DNA of 64,000 bases from Erpobdella octoculata (GCA_963978895.1 OZ022239.1:16580470-16644469); one strand, 5' to 3'. Shown: positions 1 to 14,653, counted from the first letter of the stretch. Translations and numbers: made by a program. Notes: generated from the letters alone by a model not told the origin.

Positions 1-480
1 TGCGGTCAAAGCCACGAGTAAAGATCAAGGTATTTTGGTGTTCGTGGCCGAGTCGCATTTCTTAAAAGCGATATGCTGTTCGGGACAAACAGAATTAAGA
101 AGGGGGTAATAATGTAAAATCGCTGTTTTTACAATAGGTTTTCCCATTGATAGACGTTAAAGGACTTCGAATAACTATTATGGACATTATTATTAATAAA
201 CCAGAAGGTATAACTAGCCGTAACAAAGCTTCATTTATTATTTTCCAATAAAACATCAAAACCATTCTATTGAGCCCGGTATACGATTTGGTGATATCGT
301 AACAATATATATATATATATGTATGTATGTATGTGTGTGTGTGTGTATAATATAAAAAAATGATTGTATGTATGTATTATGTATGCATCCATCAGCATCA
401 AACTTAAAAACCTGAACCAAATTTCATTGAAATTTGCTACACTTGAAGAACCCTAGAAAAACCGGGCAACACCGGGTATT
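1..480. repeat. Relic of dispersed repeat with Helitron-like end
   Basis: No gene is seen. The block around 85-110 (CTGTTCGGGACAAACAG followed by ATTAAGAAGGGGGTA) recurs near 62472-62505 with two changes, and both copies are followed by AT-rich sequence and a (TA)n tract. Near 455-475 the sequence CCGGGCAACACCGGG matches the 3' hairpin of the Helitrons elsewhere in the window, but the CTAG terminus is missing. I read it as a decayed member of the same repeat family. Confidence 0.4.
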
Positions 481-2560
481 AAACGTGTTTCATAAGACAT
501 CAAGTAATTCCTATTTTAGACTTGGATTTCTTGTATTTACAGTATTGCAATTTTATTAATAATAATAACAATATTAATTAACTTCGTTACAAAAACACAT
601 TCAACAATCAAATAAAGCAGAAAGCACACACGTCATAACAAGAAGGACAAGCATGTTTACAAGCAACGAAGATCTCGGAGGAAAAGAAAAAAGATTTATG
701 ACGAATTCTAGAGAGGAAATGCTTGGATTGTTATATGATTCAGGTTAATATTCTTATTAATCATTTTCTGTGTTAATTCATTCTTATCCTGAAACACGGT
801 TTTCAAAGAGGTAGGTATTCGCATTCCTGATTTTTAGAAAACAAGTTATTTTCGTTCACGATTTTTATTTCAACCCGTTAAATTTTAAAAGTGTTAGTCG
901 AAATTGTCTATGAAAATATCTTGGAATGTGGATCTGTTCAATTTTTGTGCTTTAATAAAATTCAAATATCACTACACAATCAAAATCCGGAAAGTCTGAT
1001 TGGCTAGAACCGGCTTCGGTACATACTCTGGCACCTTGTGGCCTATGTACGCTTCTTGACAGCCACCTTCCACACACCAGCACTGATAATAATACTAACA
1101 AGATTGCTTGATCTAATACGAGGTGAAAAATCAGTGGATCTAAATAGCGGACTGACTGCATTTGTAATAGTTCAAGTCAGTTCTATCTCTTTTCTATTAT
1201 TCTAAACCTACAATTCCTACAATAATAGACTGTCAATTTCCAGCTGTGCTGCACAGCTGTGAGCTAAGTGGTATGTTTTCAATATTCAAGCAGCATACTG
1301 CTTGCTGATTTTTTGATTTAACTCCGTAGCTTTCTGATTAACTTGTAATTTTTTTCCCTTTAATTCGTCGTTGAATAGAAGCAGCATAATATAAGAATAT
1401 GAACTAATGACATTCCTCGCCCCTGCCGTAAGTTTTGTGTTGGAGTTTTAGTGCAATATCATGAAACGGGATTTTTATTATAAGATCAATTATTTAATTC
1501 AAATCAGTTGAAATATTAACAAACTTCAGCCCTAACCAAATGTTCCCTAATATAACTATATAACTTTATAACTATATAACTATATTAATCTATAACTGTA
1601 TAATTGTATAACTGCATAACTATATAACTGTATAACTGTATAACTGTAAAACTATATAACTGTATAACTGAATTACTGTATAACTGTATAACTGTATAAG
1701 TGTATAACTGTATAACTATATAACTATATACACTCACCTAACAATAAAACCGCACTCTTGGTGTTTTATAATCTACAAACTAAAAACGAAAACTGTATTG
1801 AAATAACACTCAACTATAAAAAAAAATAAAAATTATATAAAGAAAACGTTCTAAAATTTAAAATAGATGTTATCTCTGCCTGGCACACTTCACTAAAACG
1901 AGCTCGATGTACCAGAATGCGGAATAAAAAAAAAGAATTTGAAAATCCGAACGAAACACAAAAAGAAGAAACCCCACGAACCTTATCAGATTTGGCGGTG
2001 TAACACTGAATATTCCCCATCGAGAAAGTCGGACTCGCTCGTAATTATGTGGTTGATGAGAAAAAAAAAGTTACGTTTGCTTTGAAACTTCATCCTTAAA
2101 TTTCATGTTTCAAACAATTTATCCAAGCCAGTAATTGCAAGGCAGAAGAACCGAAAGGGAGAAAGTACGAAGTTGCTCCCAGTAAATTGTTCTTATAAAG
2201 AACCTCTTAATTGTGGCCTATAATTACATGCATTCTTGTTACACGCGTATCCAACACTTTTCGAGAGCCCCAATATAAGAATTACAACAGGCTTATACAA
2301 ACACATTAAATAATAATATTATTATTACTATTATTAGTAACAACAAGTAAACAAGGACCACCTTGAAGAATATCTCCGCAGTCCCAGATTGATTATAAAC
2401 TTTTTTTCGCACATAGCCTTTCTTTCTAACGCTCTCTCTTTCTCTGCCTCTCTCTCTCATTAGGCTAGAAAACTGAAAACTAGCAAGGAGCTATGTTGGC
2501 TCGTAAGAAAACAAGAAATGAACTATTTCCTAAAGATAACAATTATAACAAACATTAAAA
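481..2560. other. Unannotated AT-rich DNA
   Basis: No coding exon, RNA gene or intact transposon could be supported. It contains an imperfect octamer array at 1553-1732 and a 19-bp palindrome with two CAGCTG sites at 1241-1259, listed separately. Short open frames here (for example 952-1161 and 1814-2020, minus) have no recognisable composition or domain. Confidence 0.5.
1553..1732. repeat. Imperfect TATAACTG/TATATAAC tandem array
   Basis: About 180 bp of degenerate 8-10 bp units, mostly TATAACTG and TATATAAC, seen directly. It is low-complexity and non-coding. Confidence 0.7.
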
Positions 2561-2562
2561 TC

Positions 2563-2673
2563 ATCATCATTAACACCATCATCATCATCATCATCAACAA
2601 CACCATGATCATGATAATGATCATGATCATTATGATCATCATCTTCATCATTATCATAATCATCATCATCATT

Positions 2674-2707
<34 letters not shown>

Positions 2708-2727
2708 CCATCATCATCATCACCACC

Positions 2728-2761
<34 letters not shown>

Positions 2762-2796
2762 ACACCATGATCATGATCATGATCATGATCATTATG

Positions 2797-2839
<43 letters not shown>

Positions 2840-2852
2840 CGATCACCATCAC

Positions 2853-2929
<77 letters not shown>

Positions 2930-2955
2930 ACAACAACATCATCATCATCATCATC
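2563..2955. repeat. Long (ATC)n trinucleotide microsatellite
   Basis: Roughly 390 bp of ATC/CAT repeats interrupted by CACCAC and GATCATGATC segments. It stays open in several frames on both strands (poly-Ile, poly-Asp, poly-Met), but that follows from the repeat and is not evidence of a gene. Confidence 0.9.
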
Positions 2956-3308
2956 GTCATCGTTGGCGTCTCCTAGTTTTCCTACAAGTATTTCCTGCGA
3001 GTGATATTTCCAGACCACGGAAATGTCAGAGTACTGGCATATTTACATGGTGAGCAAACTACAAACACGCAGAAAATGAAAGGCTTATTTGCCGGGGCGC
3101 TCAAAACAGATTTAAAGTTTTAAGCTTTCTTTAGCATGCTTGACTTCAGTGAATTTTAATGAGTGCAATAAATGCTAGTAAAGCGTTTGGTAAGTTGAAG
3201 AATGAAATAAAATATATTTAGAAAACAAATGAAACAATTTAAGAAAAAAACACAACATTAAATAAAATCAGAGAAAGTGGGAAATGGAGGGATAAAGATG
3301 ATAAGAGG

Positions 3309-3311
<3 letters not shown>

Positions 3312-3378
<67 letters not shown>

Positions 3379-3385
3379 GAGATGG
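3312..3385. repeat. (GA)n microsatellite
   Basis: A nearly pure GA dinucleotide run of about 70 bp with one GATA interruption. Confidence 0.9.
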
Positions 3386-4054
3386 GCAAACAAATCATTG
3401 TGATGGCAATAGAGGGGTTCCATTAAATACAAACGACACGCGAATCTATTAATTAACACCAATTAGGATCTAAAACGCAAAAGGTCACGTGACTATAGCG
3501 ACAGTGGTGATGATGATGAAGATGATGATATGATCGTGAATTTGTTAACAGGGTCAAACGAATAAGACTCAAAGTAAAATATTGTAATGGAAATTGAAAA
3601 TTGAAACAAAATCGTCCAGCGAACATGTGTTTTGAAAACATGACGATGTTCTCTCCTCATGGAAATTGTTTACTTCATCATCTTCCAAGACGTAAGTCAG
3701 GCATGCTACATGTTATTTGTTACAATTGTATTTATTAAACAAACACTTTTTAAGTTTACCATTGAAACAACGAATTCAATTTGATTTTTCAATAATTTTG
3801 CGATAGAGAGATTGTTATAGTTAGTTATATCTAATTATTAGTAATTAATAATTATATCATCGTGCAATTGAAGACAATTTATCCAGTAACATAACATACA
3901 ATATCAGAACATTGTGTTCAACTTCCACTTGCCTATTCGTGATAGAACTGAACAACGCACAAAAACGACACACCATAACGACACATTACAACGACACATT
4001 ACAACGACACACTACAACGACACACTACAACGACACACTACAACGACACACTAC

Positions 4055-5490
4055 CAGTAGCGTAGCCACCATGGGAACTTTGGTAGCTCAAGCTCCCCTT
4101 ATTCCCTCATAGATGGTTTTTTCAATTCGTCTAAATTCGAGAAATATTTTTATCCCCCTCTAAATAATAAGGCCATGACGGCACTTCGTGTAAACACTAA
4201 GCGCCATCTTGTTGATATGTAGTTATGAAACTAGGCTGTCCACTCGGACGTAGAAAAGAGAGATGTTGAAAAAGTTAGAAGTCTAGCCGTATAGGCTGTC
4301 CACGTAGATAAGAGAGATAAAGAGAGAGAGAGAGAGAGATGCTAATAAAATTAAAAAGCTAGTAGAGCGGACAGTTTGCGTGGAGAAAAAGTAAAAAGAG
4401 AGAGAGATACCAAGGAGTGAAGAAGCTTAGAAGCTGTCTGCTTAGAGAGAAGAGAAGAAAGAGAGAAAAAGTAGTAGTAGAGACTGGCGACATGGAGAGC
4501 TCGTGTGGACTCCACCGGGCATTAACATAATTTCTTAGAGCGTGATGGCGTGTTCAACTTTTATAGAGCCCTTCAGAGAATTATTGAGCTAGTTTCGTTA
4601 CAATTTGTGTTATTCCAAAAAGGTTAGAAATTTATCAAATCAGCTTTAAATAGTATGAAATTTATTTTACTGAGTTGGTTTCTGTATGACTCACAGATTT
4701 TGTTGATATCACAGTAATTTATTTTGCGTTGATACAAAATGACGACTGAAGAGTCCGACATTTGCAAGTGTGATGAGTTTTCCGCATGTGACCCCGTAGA
4801 GCCAAAACACTTAGAATGTGTTCATGCGGAGAAGTGTGTCCGTCGCCTGGCTGAGCGTTACCAGTTTGTCGACACAGACCGGGCAGTTGCGCAAGATGAA
4901 CCTCGGTTAAAAAAGGAACACTTTGAAGCTAAGCTCAGTAAACATTACCTGCAAAATTTCAAGCTGCTCGTGAAAGCTTCTGCTTTTTAATTTTTTTACA
5001 CACTTGCTTAACTTGACTTCTCTGTCTGTCTGTCGTCAAATTTTGCAATCGATTTTAAACTAACTTCCCAATGAGCTAGAGACTTAAAATTTTAAACATA
5101 CCTCCGAACTGATTAACAATGCATCCCATCAAATTTTCGGATCGATTAGACAACATTTAATTAAATAATTATTTGTGATATTTTCGTCGAACTATTTATT
5201 GTCTATGCTAATATGCTCGTTGTTTATGTAACAGAATGTGGCCTACACAATCGATTATATAAAAATGTGTTTTGAAAACTTTGTTTTTGCTTCAGTTGTT
5301 ATTATTAATTTTTTTAAAACTATTGATATATCTGTATATATGTAAATAAACAAAGTTTCTCATAAATAAATATCTATAAATTTTTATGTTAACATTTTTA
5401 TACTGAAATTTTGACATTTGTTATATGCTTCAGTAAATTTGGGGGCTTGCCGTGAGCTCCTCTTATTCCAGAATCCTGGCTACGCCACTG
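4055..5490. mobile_element. hAT DNA transposon with 8-bp target duplication
   Basis: The left end is CAGTAGCGTAGCCA and the right end is the inverted repeat TGGCTACGCCACTG. Both are flanked by the 8-bp direct repeat CACACTAC (4047-4054 and 5491-5498). CAG-type termini and 8-bp duplications are hallmarks of the hAT superfamily. No transposase domain is recognised in its 1436 bp, so it is probably non-autonomous. Part of its right half (about 4998-5330) resembles 41575-41945 in a cereblon intron. Confidence 0.85.
4739..4990 (+). CDS. Unrecognised 83-residue ORF inside hAT element
   Basis: An ATG-started frame of 83 codons with mixed, charged composition (Cys-rich start MTTEESDICKCDEF, basic centre) lies wholly within the hAT element. 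I recognise no family. It may be a transposon accessory ORF, an exon captured by the element, or chance. GC content is higher than the surrounding AT-rich sequence, which is the main reason to list it. Confidence 0.25.
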   Translation: MTTEESDICKCDEFSACDPVEPKHLECVHAEKCVRRLAERYQFVDTDRAVAQDEPRLKKEHFEAKLSKHYLQNFKLLVKASAF

Positions 5491-6100
5491 CACACTACAA
5501 CGACACACTACAACGAAACACCACAACAACACACTACAACAACAGCAACAACAACAACAACAACAACACACGCATGTCACCTCCAAAAAAATGTCTCAAG
5601 TCTTCGAGAAAATTCAAGATCGAAGAAAACCTAAATAAATTGATCTTTAAAATGCAATTGGAATTGGACAAATTTGAAGCAGATTGCAATTGCCAATGAA
5701 ACCGGAAAATAGTTTCAGTAACAGTGACGTGTAGTATTCCTACAGACACGTGCGTTTGTGTATGTTTGTGTGTCACGCAGGTTTGGAGAGTCTAGGTGAA
5801 CAAGTGTAATGAAGTCATTTGTTTACCATGACATATTTTTATAACTAAAAAAATCAAGTGCTGATGATGGCGCTGACCGTAAACATTAATTTTTCATAAG
5901 TTAGAAGAAAACGATTGATCTTGATCGCCTCGTTCTGTTCGAAAAGTTTAAAAAGGAACTCTGAAATTAGAATGGTTGTGTTTTTACGGCGAAGAAATTC
6001 ATTTAAAGAAGATTTTTAAAATTCCCGTTCGTGAGGCGATCAAATAGAGGAAGTTAAAATCACTGGTAATCCTCCAGTATAGCGTCCCGAACCGATTTCG

Positions 6101-6421
6101 ATGAAATAATATTAAGAAAAAAGATACTTTTTCGAAAAACACGTTTTTATTTATGCGTGGGAAGTGCACTAAAAAGTATAAAATAATTTTTTTCCTTTCC
6201 TTCTATATGTCATCAAATAATCTTTGCCTAAAAATAAAAGCGTGGGAGCTCATCCTAATTCATTTCCATCATAATCCACGCTTTTATTTTTAGTCAAAGA
6301 TTGTTTGATGACATATAGAAGGAAAGGAAAAAAATTATTTTATACTTTTTAGTGCACTTTCCACACATAAATAAAAGCGTGTTTTTTTGAAAAAACGTAT
6401 CTTTTTTCGTAATATTATTTT
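6101..6421. repeat. Foldback palindrome, arms about 145 bp
   Basis: Sequence at 6101-6245 is repeated as its reverse complement at 6276-6421 with few mismatches and a spacer of about 30 bp. Both arms include AGTGCACT..AAAAAGTATA and CTTTCCTTCTATATGTCATC. The structure can form a long hairpin or cruciform and has the look of a MITE. Confidence 0.85.
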
Positions 6422-7330
6422 ATAATTTTTGGTCTTGTAAAAATTAAAAATGATTTTTCAACACCCTTGAAGTCTTCGTTCAAATCTTCTTGTTTATTAA
6501 ATTTGTTTGGGTCCGTCTAATTATAAAGATAAACCATACGTCTATCATGCAGCTTTCATGGCTCCGCCCATGTAGGCCTGAATCCACCCTGCTTATTGAT
6601 TGCATTGGCGTATTTTAGTTAATTATAGTTTAAATAAATATTTTTATGATATGAAAATATGAAAATATTGCATTGTCATCGTGAATACATGTGTTTTGAA
6701 ATTTTCAAGTCAATTGGACGTGTAGAAGTGGTCGAAAAATCGATTTAAAAAACCTGAAAATACAACATACGACATACAGTGTGAGGTAAATAAAAGCGTA
6801 TAAAATGACCGGTTTTTTAACGTAAATGATATTTAAAACATAAATAAAGACTAATTACAATATAAATAACTAAAAAAACCAAAAATTATAGCACTTTAGA
6901 ACATTTAAAAATTACTCCCGAAGTTAACGTAGTTCCCGATGAAGATCTATTTGTCAATAGCGATAGAAGTGAACAATCGGAATAAAGAAAATAAAAATTA
7001 AAAACATTTAAAATAAAAAATAGAAAATTTAGGAAAAAAAATAAAAAAATTATGGAAGTAAAAACTTGAAAAATAATAGTTTGCTTTAGAAGTACGAATT
7101 GCGTAAGCCGCTCCATGTCTAAAACCGTTTCTTTAAATGCGGCTGTTTTTGTCAATATGCCTTAAGAAAAATAAAAAAACATTGAAAACAATAAATTAGC
7201 AACAGAACACCAAGAAAAAATAAAATAATATCAAAGTAAAAGTACTTGGCGACTTGGCTGTCTTTGGTACGGTTTCGATCATATTTCTTGGAGCAGAAAT
7301 TCTGAGTTTTAGAGGTCATGTGCCTAGCAG

Positions 7331-7538
7331 AATTGTTTGGAGAGCGAAAGAGCGAGTCAGAAACCGATCAGGAAGAGAAGAGCAAGCGGGATCGGGAGCG
7401 GGAATGCGGCCGGGAGCGGGAAGGCGATCGGGAACGGGAAAGCGATCGAGAGCGGGAGTGAGAAAGCAAGCGGGGAAGGAAACGGGAGCGAGAGAAAAAT
7501 GATGGGAAAATCCCGGGCAACGCTGGATCCCCCGCTAG
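7331..7538 (+). mobile_element. Helitron 3' part with purine minisatellite
   Basis: A GAGCGGGAACGGGAAAGCGA-type array (7370-7490) is followed by CCCGGGCAACGCTGGATC, then CCCCCGCTAG at 7535-7538 and a T. This is the Helitron 3' layout (hairpin, CTAG, T) with a partly decayed hairpin. No TC-type 5' end is evident, so the copy is truncated or too diverged. Confidence 0.6.
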
Positions 7539-8736
7539 TCATAGATAAATTTCCACTCAGCGCTGATTTTTTAAAATTTAAATAATTAAAAATGTATTTG
7601 TAACTTTTTTAAATGTATTTATTATTTTATTATGTTATTTTATTTTAATATTAACTCTTCCTTGCTTTTCATTCCTTGAATTGTATTATTCCGCATGTCA
7701 ACACTGCCTTTGGATATTTTTGCTTTAAGTCGGTTTTTAGTCAGTTTTTCTGTAAAATACTTGGTCGTAATATGTTCTGATAATGTTCTATGGTCATTCT
7801 ATTAAACAGTTTTTTAAACCGTTTTTTATAGAAATCGGTTAGGGACGCTATACTGGAGGATTACCAAAAGTTTTATGAAACACAGGTTTTACCTTATTTC
7901 GGAAATATATTACATATTTTATTAGATTCTTCTGAAAATATAAACAACACGTGATCAGGTTCTGCAGTTTTTTAAAACTGCAAACTTTTAAAAGTTTGTT
8001 GAAAATTGGTATCGGAAAATCGAATCAAAAACTAGAAATTTATTTATTATAAATTTTTATAGCGTTTCCTTGCAACGAAAGTTGTCATGGAAACGCTTTG
8101 TATTAAAATAAAATAAATTGCAAATAAATAAAGTAGAAATCATAAAATAATACAGACGTGATATTATTATTATTAATTATTTGTATTTCTCTTTCAAATC
8201 AATAAACACATAACTCAGCATTTTTAGAAAAGATAGGCAGTATGAGATAGATTTTTGTGATACTGTCTATTAGTCCTGCACGGGCCGATTTTTTGCGGCC
8301 CAGCTCGTAGGCACAAAATTACAGGCTCGACCCGTTCATGACTCTATGCCCTATACATTCAAATAACGAAGCTGATTGAAAACCAAAAATAAAATGAACA
8401 TTTTAAATCTTCATTATAAAACAAATATATATTACAAAAATTCATGCTCCTCTAAAAACAGTAAATACGTATTTATAGCTACACGTATTTTCCATCTGAA
8501 AATAAACATAAATAATAAATACAACTCAATCATACTCAAAATTCCTATGTATACAAATAAGCAACCACAAAAACTATTATAAATGCGTTTAAACTACCGT
8601 TCAGCTGTTTATTCTTACATTTATTGGTGCGAAGAGTTTATACTAGTTTATAGTGAGACAATTTAAAATATTTTGCAAAACTTTCAAGACAAGTTATTTA
8701 AGTAAGAAACGCCAAATGCTTTAAAAAGTTTTTTTT

Positions 8737-8908
8737 ATAATAGTTTATAGTCCTTTACAACAGGTGTTTTAAGACTAAAATAGCTGTATGTAGGAAGCAC
8801 ATAAGTAAGTACTTTCTGTTGTGGATCATATTTTATCCTTTTAACTGTTTCTCCTCCTTTATCCATGCTTGGGACTGGATCGCAAACAGCCAGGCGGAGT
8901 TTTCACTT
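8737..8908 (-). repeat. Dispersed retroposon-like repeat, copy 1
   Basis: Strongly similar to 62861-63046, including TTATAGTCCTTTACA, GGTGTTTTAAGACT, TGTATGTAGGAAGCA and GGGACTGG. Both copies begin on the plus strand with a T-run, which suggests a poly(A)-tailed element on the minus strand. The family is not recognised. Confidence 0.6.
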
Positions 8909-11142
<2,234 letters not shown>

Positions 11143-11526
11143 TCAAACTAAATCAAATCTAACCGAATATCCGCTGCTGTTACTGCTGACAGTACTGCTT
11201 CGGTTGCTGCTGGAACTGCTACCGGAGGGACTCTGATCTTTCAGCGGAGGAGCAAACAGGGAAGTGGGGTACATAGGACTGCGGGGAAGTATCAAAAATC
11301 GACCAGAGTCCTCGTGGACATGCTGGGGTAGTGTTGTTTCTCTGTTGTAGTTGCAGTAGCTGTCGTTCAAGTTGTGATTGCCGACGGTGTTGTTGTGGTG
11401 GTTGTTAGTGTTGCCGATGTTCTGCTTCAACTTTTTGTCGGTGGTGCACTGACCCTGACAGTAGTTGATCTCTCCTGACCTTTGCTTGAAGAAAAACGAG
11501 CGTAACATTCTTTCAAATGGCGTCAA
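11143..11526 (-). CDS. Ser/Asn-rich ORF, possible terminal exon
   Basis: Open frame on the minus strand ending at a stop at 11143. The first true ATG is at about 11508; the frame upstream opens directly after ..ATATATAG, which could be a splice acceptor. Residue content is unlike random AT-rich DNA: a basic N-terminal part (FFFKQRSGEINYCQGQC), an Asn/His-rich middle, a Pro-rich stretch, a run of about six serines, and a C-terminus ending FDLV, which could fit a class III PDZ ligand. Local GC is clearly above the flanks. No family is recognised. It could be the last exon of a gene whose other exons are not visible. Confidence 0.35.
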   Translation of the reverse strand: MTPFERMLRSFFFKQRSGEINYCQGQCTTDKKLKQNIGNTNNHHNNTVGNHNLNDSYCNYNRETTLPQHVHEDSGRFLILPRSPMYPTSLFAPPLKDQSPSGSSSSSNRSSTVSSNSSGYSVRFDLV

Positions 11527-14300
11527 CTATATATATTATGTTACCACAGCTAGATTTAGTAAACTTAGTCAACTTTTTTTATTAACGTGGCGGAGGAACA
11601 GGTGTGAAACGGATGCCATTCTCTATGAAGCTTGAAACAATACAAGCGAAACGACGTTAAAAAATACTACAAGAGATTTTTACCGATGCATGCGTGCACT
11701 GTTATGCAAAGTGAATTACTTGACATTAAGCTTTACATGTAAATCCGACGACGTCTCGGATGAATGAATGACTTGAAGTGCGAACTGCGCTTGAAATCGC
11801 GAGCAACTACGTTGAATCAGCTGTGCAAAATAGCTAAGATATTTGATAATGAATAATGAATATTATTGAATATTGTTTATTTACATTTTTGAAATGTTTT
11901 TTTTCAAATACCAACGTGATAAAATAAATTTCTTGAATTTGAATACAATAACTGAATTAAATAACTAAATTTAGATACAATAAGCGAATTAAATAAATAA
12001 ATTTAATACATAAAAATAATAAGAGCAAATAATAAAGTAGATTTTAGGAAAAAATGTGAAAATCACAAAGTGCAACAGCATACCTTTTAAAGAATGAAAT
12101 TTCAACTGGAAACGTTATACTTCCCGACAGTGCAAGGAAATACAGAAAATATATATATATATATATTACCTCACAACTCATCCGGCCTACCACAGCGCAT
12201 CATATTAGGCATAAATATATCGTTTATGTACGTCTGTAAGTAGACATGTGACGTGTCTGCAATAACAGTACTAGCTGGTAATTTGACGAAGTTGATGGTT
12301 CCGATAGTTGTAGTAAGTAAAAACAGGCGGGAAACATCAAACAAAAAACTAATTACATCCGCTTGCTTTATAGTATTTCACTTAAAATTGTCTGCTTGGT
12401 AAGTAGGTTTGTAAGAATAATGCCTCGGGTTATGCAGACCCGTAAACCAAGGTGGCATACGGATGTATTCATAAGCAGACCAACCATCCTCTACACTGTT
12501 GAAGGCATCGTGACAGAAGTCTGATATTAAGATAATAGTATTGAAGGTGGACCAGTACTATCTTTAATTTGTAATCAGTAAAATAAGATAACAGACACAC
12601 AGAGGGGAAAATGTTAAATCAAATCAGCTAATTGTATAATTTATAAAACGTTAAAATGTTATCACGGTCTTAGCACAAGTTATCTCAAATGGAGGTAGGA
12701 CTCACTTGTAATCAGCGGTTATACAGGGATTATTAGATGGTCCTGAATATCACAAAATCTATGTATAACAGTACTAGCTGGTAATGTTATTATAAAGCAC
12801 AATAAAGTCTACAAGACATTAACCATTTAAGTACATAGAAAGAAGAGATGTATCGTTTATTTATCATCATCAAAAGATCAGCTGTTGAGTTACTGAACGA
12901 AGGAATGAAACGAACGCAGAACTAACTAATTTCCAGATTGCTAACGGAGATAAAAAGGTCATGGATTTGTAAGACGAGATTCGAACCAACGTGATCTCAC
13001 CAGGATAACAAATTATAACTTTAAATTAGTTGAACGAAACAACTTCAACAATAAAGGAAGTCTCGATCTTCAAAAATTCACAAGCATTTGAAAGTTATGT
13101 TGGCAAACACGGGAAGAAATAAGAAAGATAAAATGCTGGTAATGAATATGAAAAATGTTAAACAAGTGATGATGATGATGGTGATGACGACGACGACGAT
13201 GAAGATGATGATCAACACGCATAATTGTGATAAAAAGTCGTAGTCATAATTTTAACTTTCGTATCAATCAACAACTTATTTAACTTCTTTAGTTTCTTCT
13301 ACATATTCTAAATTATTCTACATATACGTATTTTTATAAAACAGAACAGATAAACTCACGTCAAATTGAGAAGCAAGTCTTGCAGATTCTGGCAAGTAAG
13401 TCAAACGGAGAAGCAACCAAGCAAGCAAGTAAGCAGGAATATAAGCAGAGAAGGTCAGAAATTAAAACGAACGAAATCGACCCAATATTATTGAATCATG
13501 ATGTTGTCGAAGCAGACCAAAAATACATTCGTTTAAAAGCAGGCGCCCAGAACAAAACAGACTAGAAAAACTTGAGTTTGCGCGCTCACCAGCACACAAT
13601 CATCACCAACATTCACCCTCTTTTTCTCATCATCTCATCTCTCTTTCTCCAATTCCATCTCTTTTTTACTTCTTTATTTTCCAGCAACGCCAACTTCAAG
13701 GCCAATTTTGTTTTTGTCTGTGTGTCTGTCCTTCTCGGCTTTCTTGTACGACAGTATACGTTTCCATACAAACAGTTGCATTAACACATTCATGTATGCG
13801 CATTGTGCATTCGTAGCGTGTTTACATCAGCATCAGCACATTCTCGTTCGCTTTCAATTATATACAATCAAAAGCAATGTTTTCGATAAGCAATTGCTTC
13901 TATTTCTTCTTCACATGTGTTTTCAAGAGCATGCGTTCCCTCACTGGACTATGTTATTGTGATACTTAATCATTTATATCGTGCCTGAGCAATATAAACA
14001 TGTGTTAGCAGACAAAACGATACCTACGATACCTACGATACCTACCGTGCCGGCAATAAAAGTCTTTTAAATGGAATTCAAGTTGTCGTACCCGTATGGA
14101 GCACAATTCGATTTCTGTGCCTTTAATGCGTCGTTAATATTTTAAAAATCAAATGCACTGGTTCAAGCAGATGACGTCTTCAACAACGCAAATAACCATT
14201 TTACATAATTTCAAGTTTTTTTTTATTACATTTGCAGTTAAGTAACTAAAGCTTCATCTGGCATTCCACCCGGCTCTCACATTTGGACTGACTGGACATT
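11527..14300. other. Unannotated DNA with short GAT/GAC repeats
   Basis: No gene could be supported. There is a GATGATGATG..GACGACGACG tract near 13166-13212 and a 20-bp phrase TAACAGTACTAGCTGGTAAT near 12263 and 12770. The frame at 13380-13565 is Lys/Gln-rich but shows no domain. Confidence 0.45.
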
Positions 14301-14313
14301 TACGACCTGGGGG

Positions 14314-14469
14314 TATATAAAACTCTGTGAGCATGATAGGGAAGAAGTCAGTACGCAGATGGGTACGCAAGGATGGATCACTGGGTTTATGGTCGCTGAA
14401 CCTCTTCGGCGCATCCCTTCTCCTCTGTATATATGTTTATATTTGATTCTTAAAAACGATAGAGGTTAA
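14314..14469 (+). promoter_or_regulatory. Candidate core promoter with short ORF
   Basis: TATATAAAA at 14314-14322 is followed about 35 bp later by TCAGTA (14348-14353), an initiator-like sequence. A 36-codon frame then starts at ATG 14359 and ends at 14469 (MGTQGWITGFMVAEPLRR.., then hydrophobic). Local GC is raised. The TATA-to-initiator spacing is slightly long and no downstream gene is recognised, so this could be a first exon, an unstable promoter or coincidence. Confidence 0.25.
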
Positions 14470-14653
14470 TGACCATCATATCATAAAAATTGAATGAGAA
14501 CTTCGTCGATCCATGATGAAGTCGTTAGTCTAAAAAAGTTAGATCAAACACCATCGTTATCATGACATATCTCTTTCAATAACGATGTTCATCAAGCAAA
14601 AAAAAATGGATTACGAGGAAAATGACAAATGAACGAATGAACGAACTAACGAA

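Larger units (their letters stand above)
3965..5545. repeat. 13-bp minisatellite split by a transposon
   Basis: Units close to ACAACGACACACT are repeated at 3965-4054 and resume at 5491-5545, then decay into ACA/AAC repeats. The two halves were one array, cut by the hAT element at 4055-5490. Confidence 0.85.
6064..7866. mobile_element. Inverted-repeat DNA element, unclassified
   Basis: A 36-bp terminal inverted repeat beginning TGGTAATCCTCCAGTATAGC lies at 6064-6099 and, inverted, at 7831-7866 with one mismatch. I see no clear target duplication and no transposase. The interior holds a large foldback (6101-6421) and a nested Helitron remnant (about 7331-7538). It is probably a non-autonomous DNA transposon. 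Confidence 0.7.

Noticed and set aside
2518..3018. Long ORFs on both strands over the ATC repeat (poly-Ile, poly-Met, poly-Asp)
   Set aside because: They arise from an uninterrupted trinucleotide repeat and have no unique sequence or start context.
12975..13015. Possible tRNA or SINE B box (GGTTCGAATC, minus strand)
   Set aside because: No A box at the right distance, and the T-arm stem does not pair.
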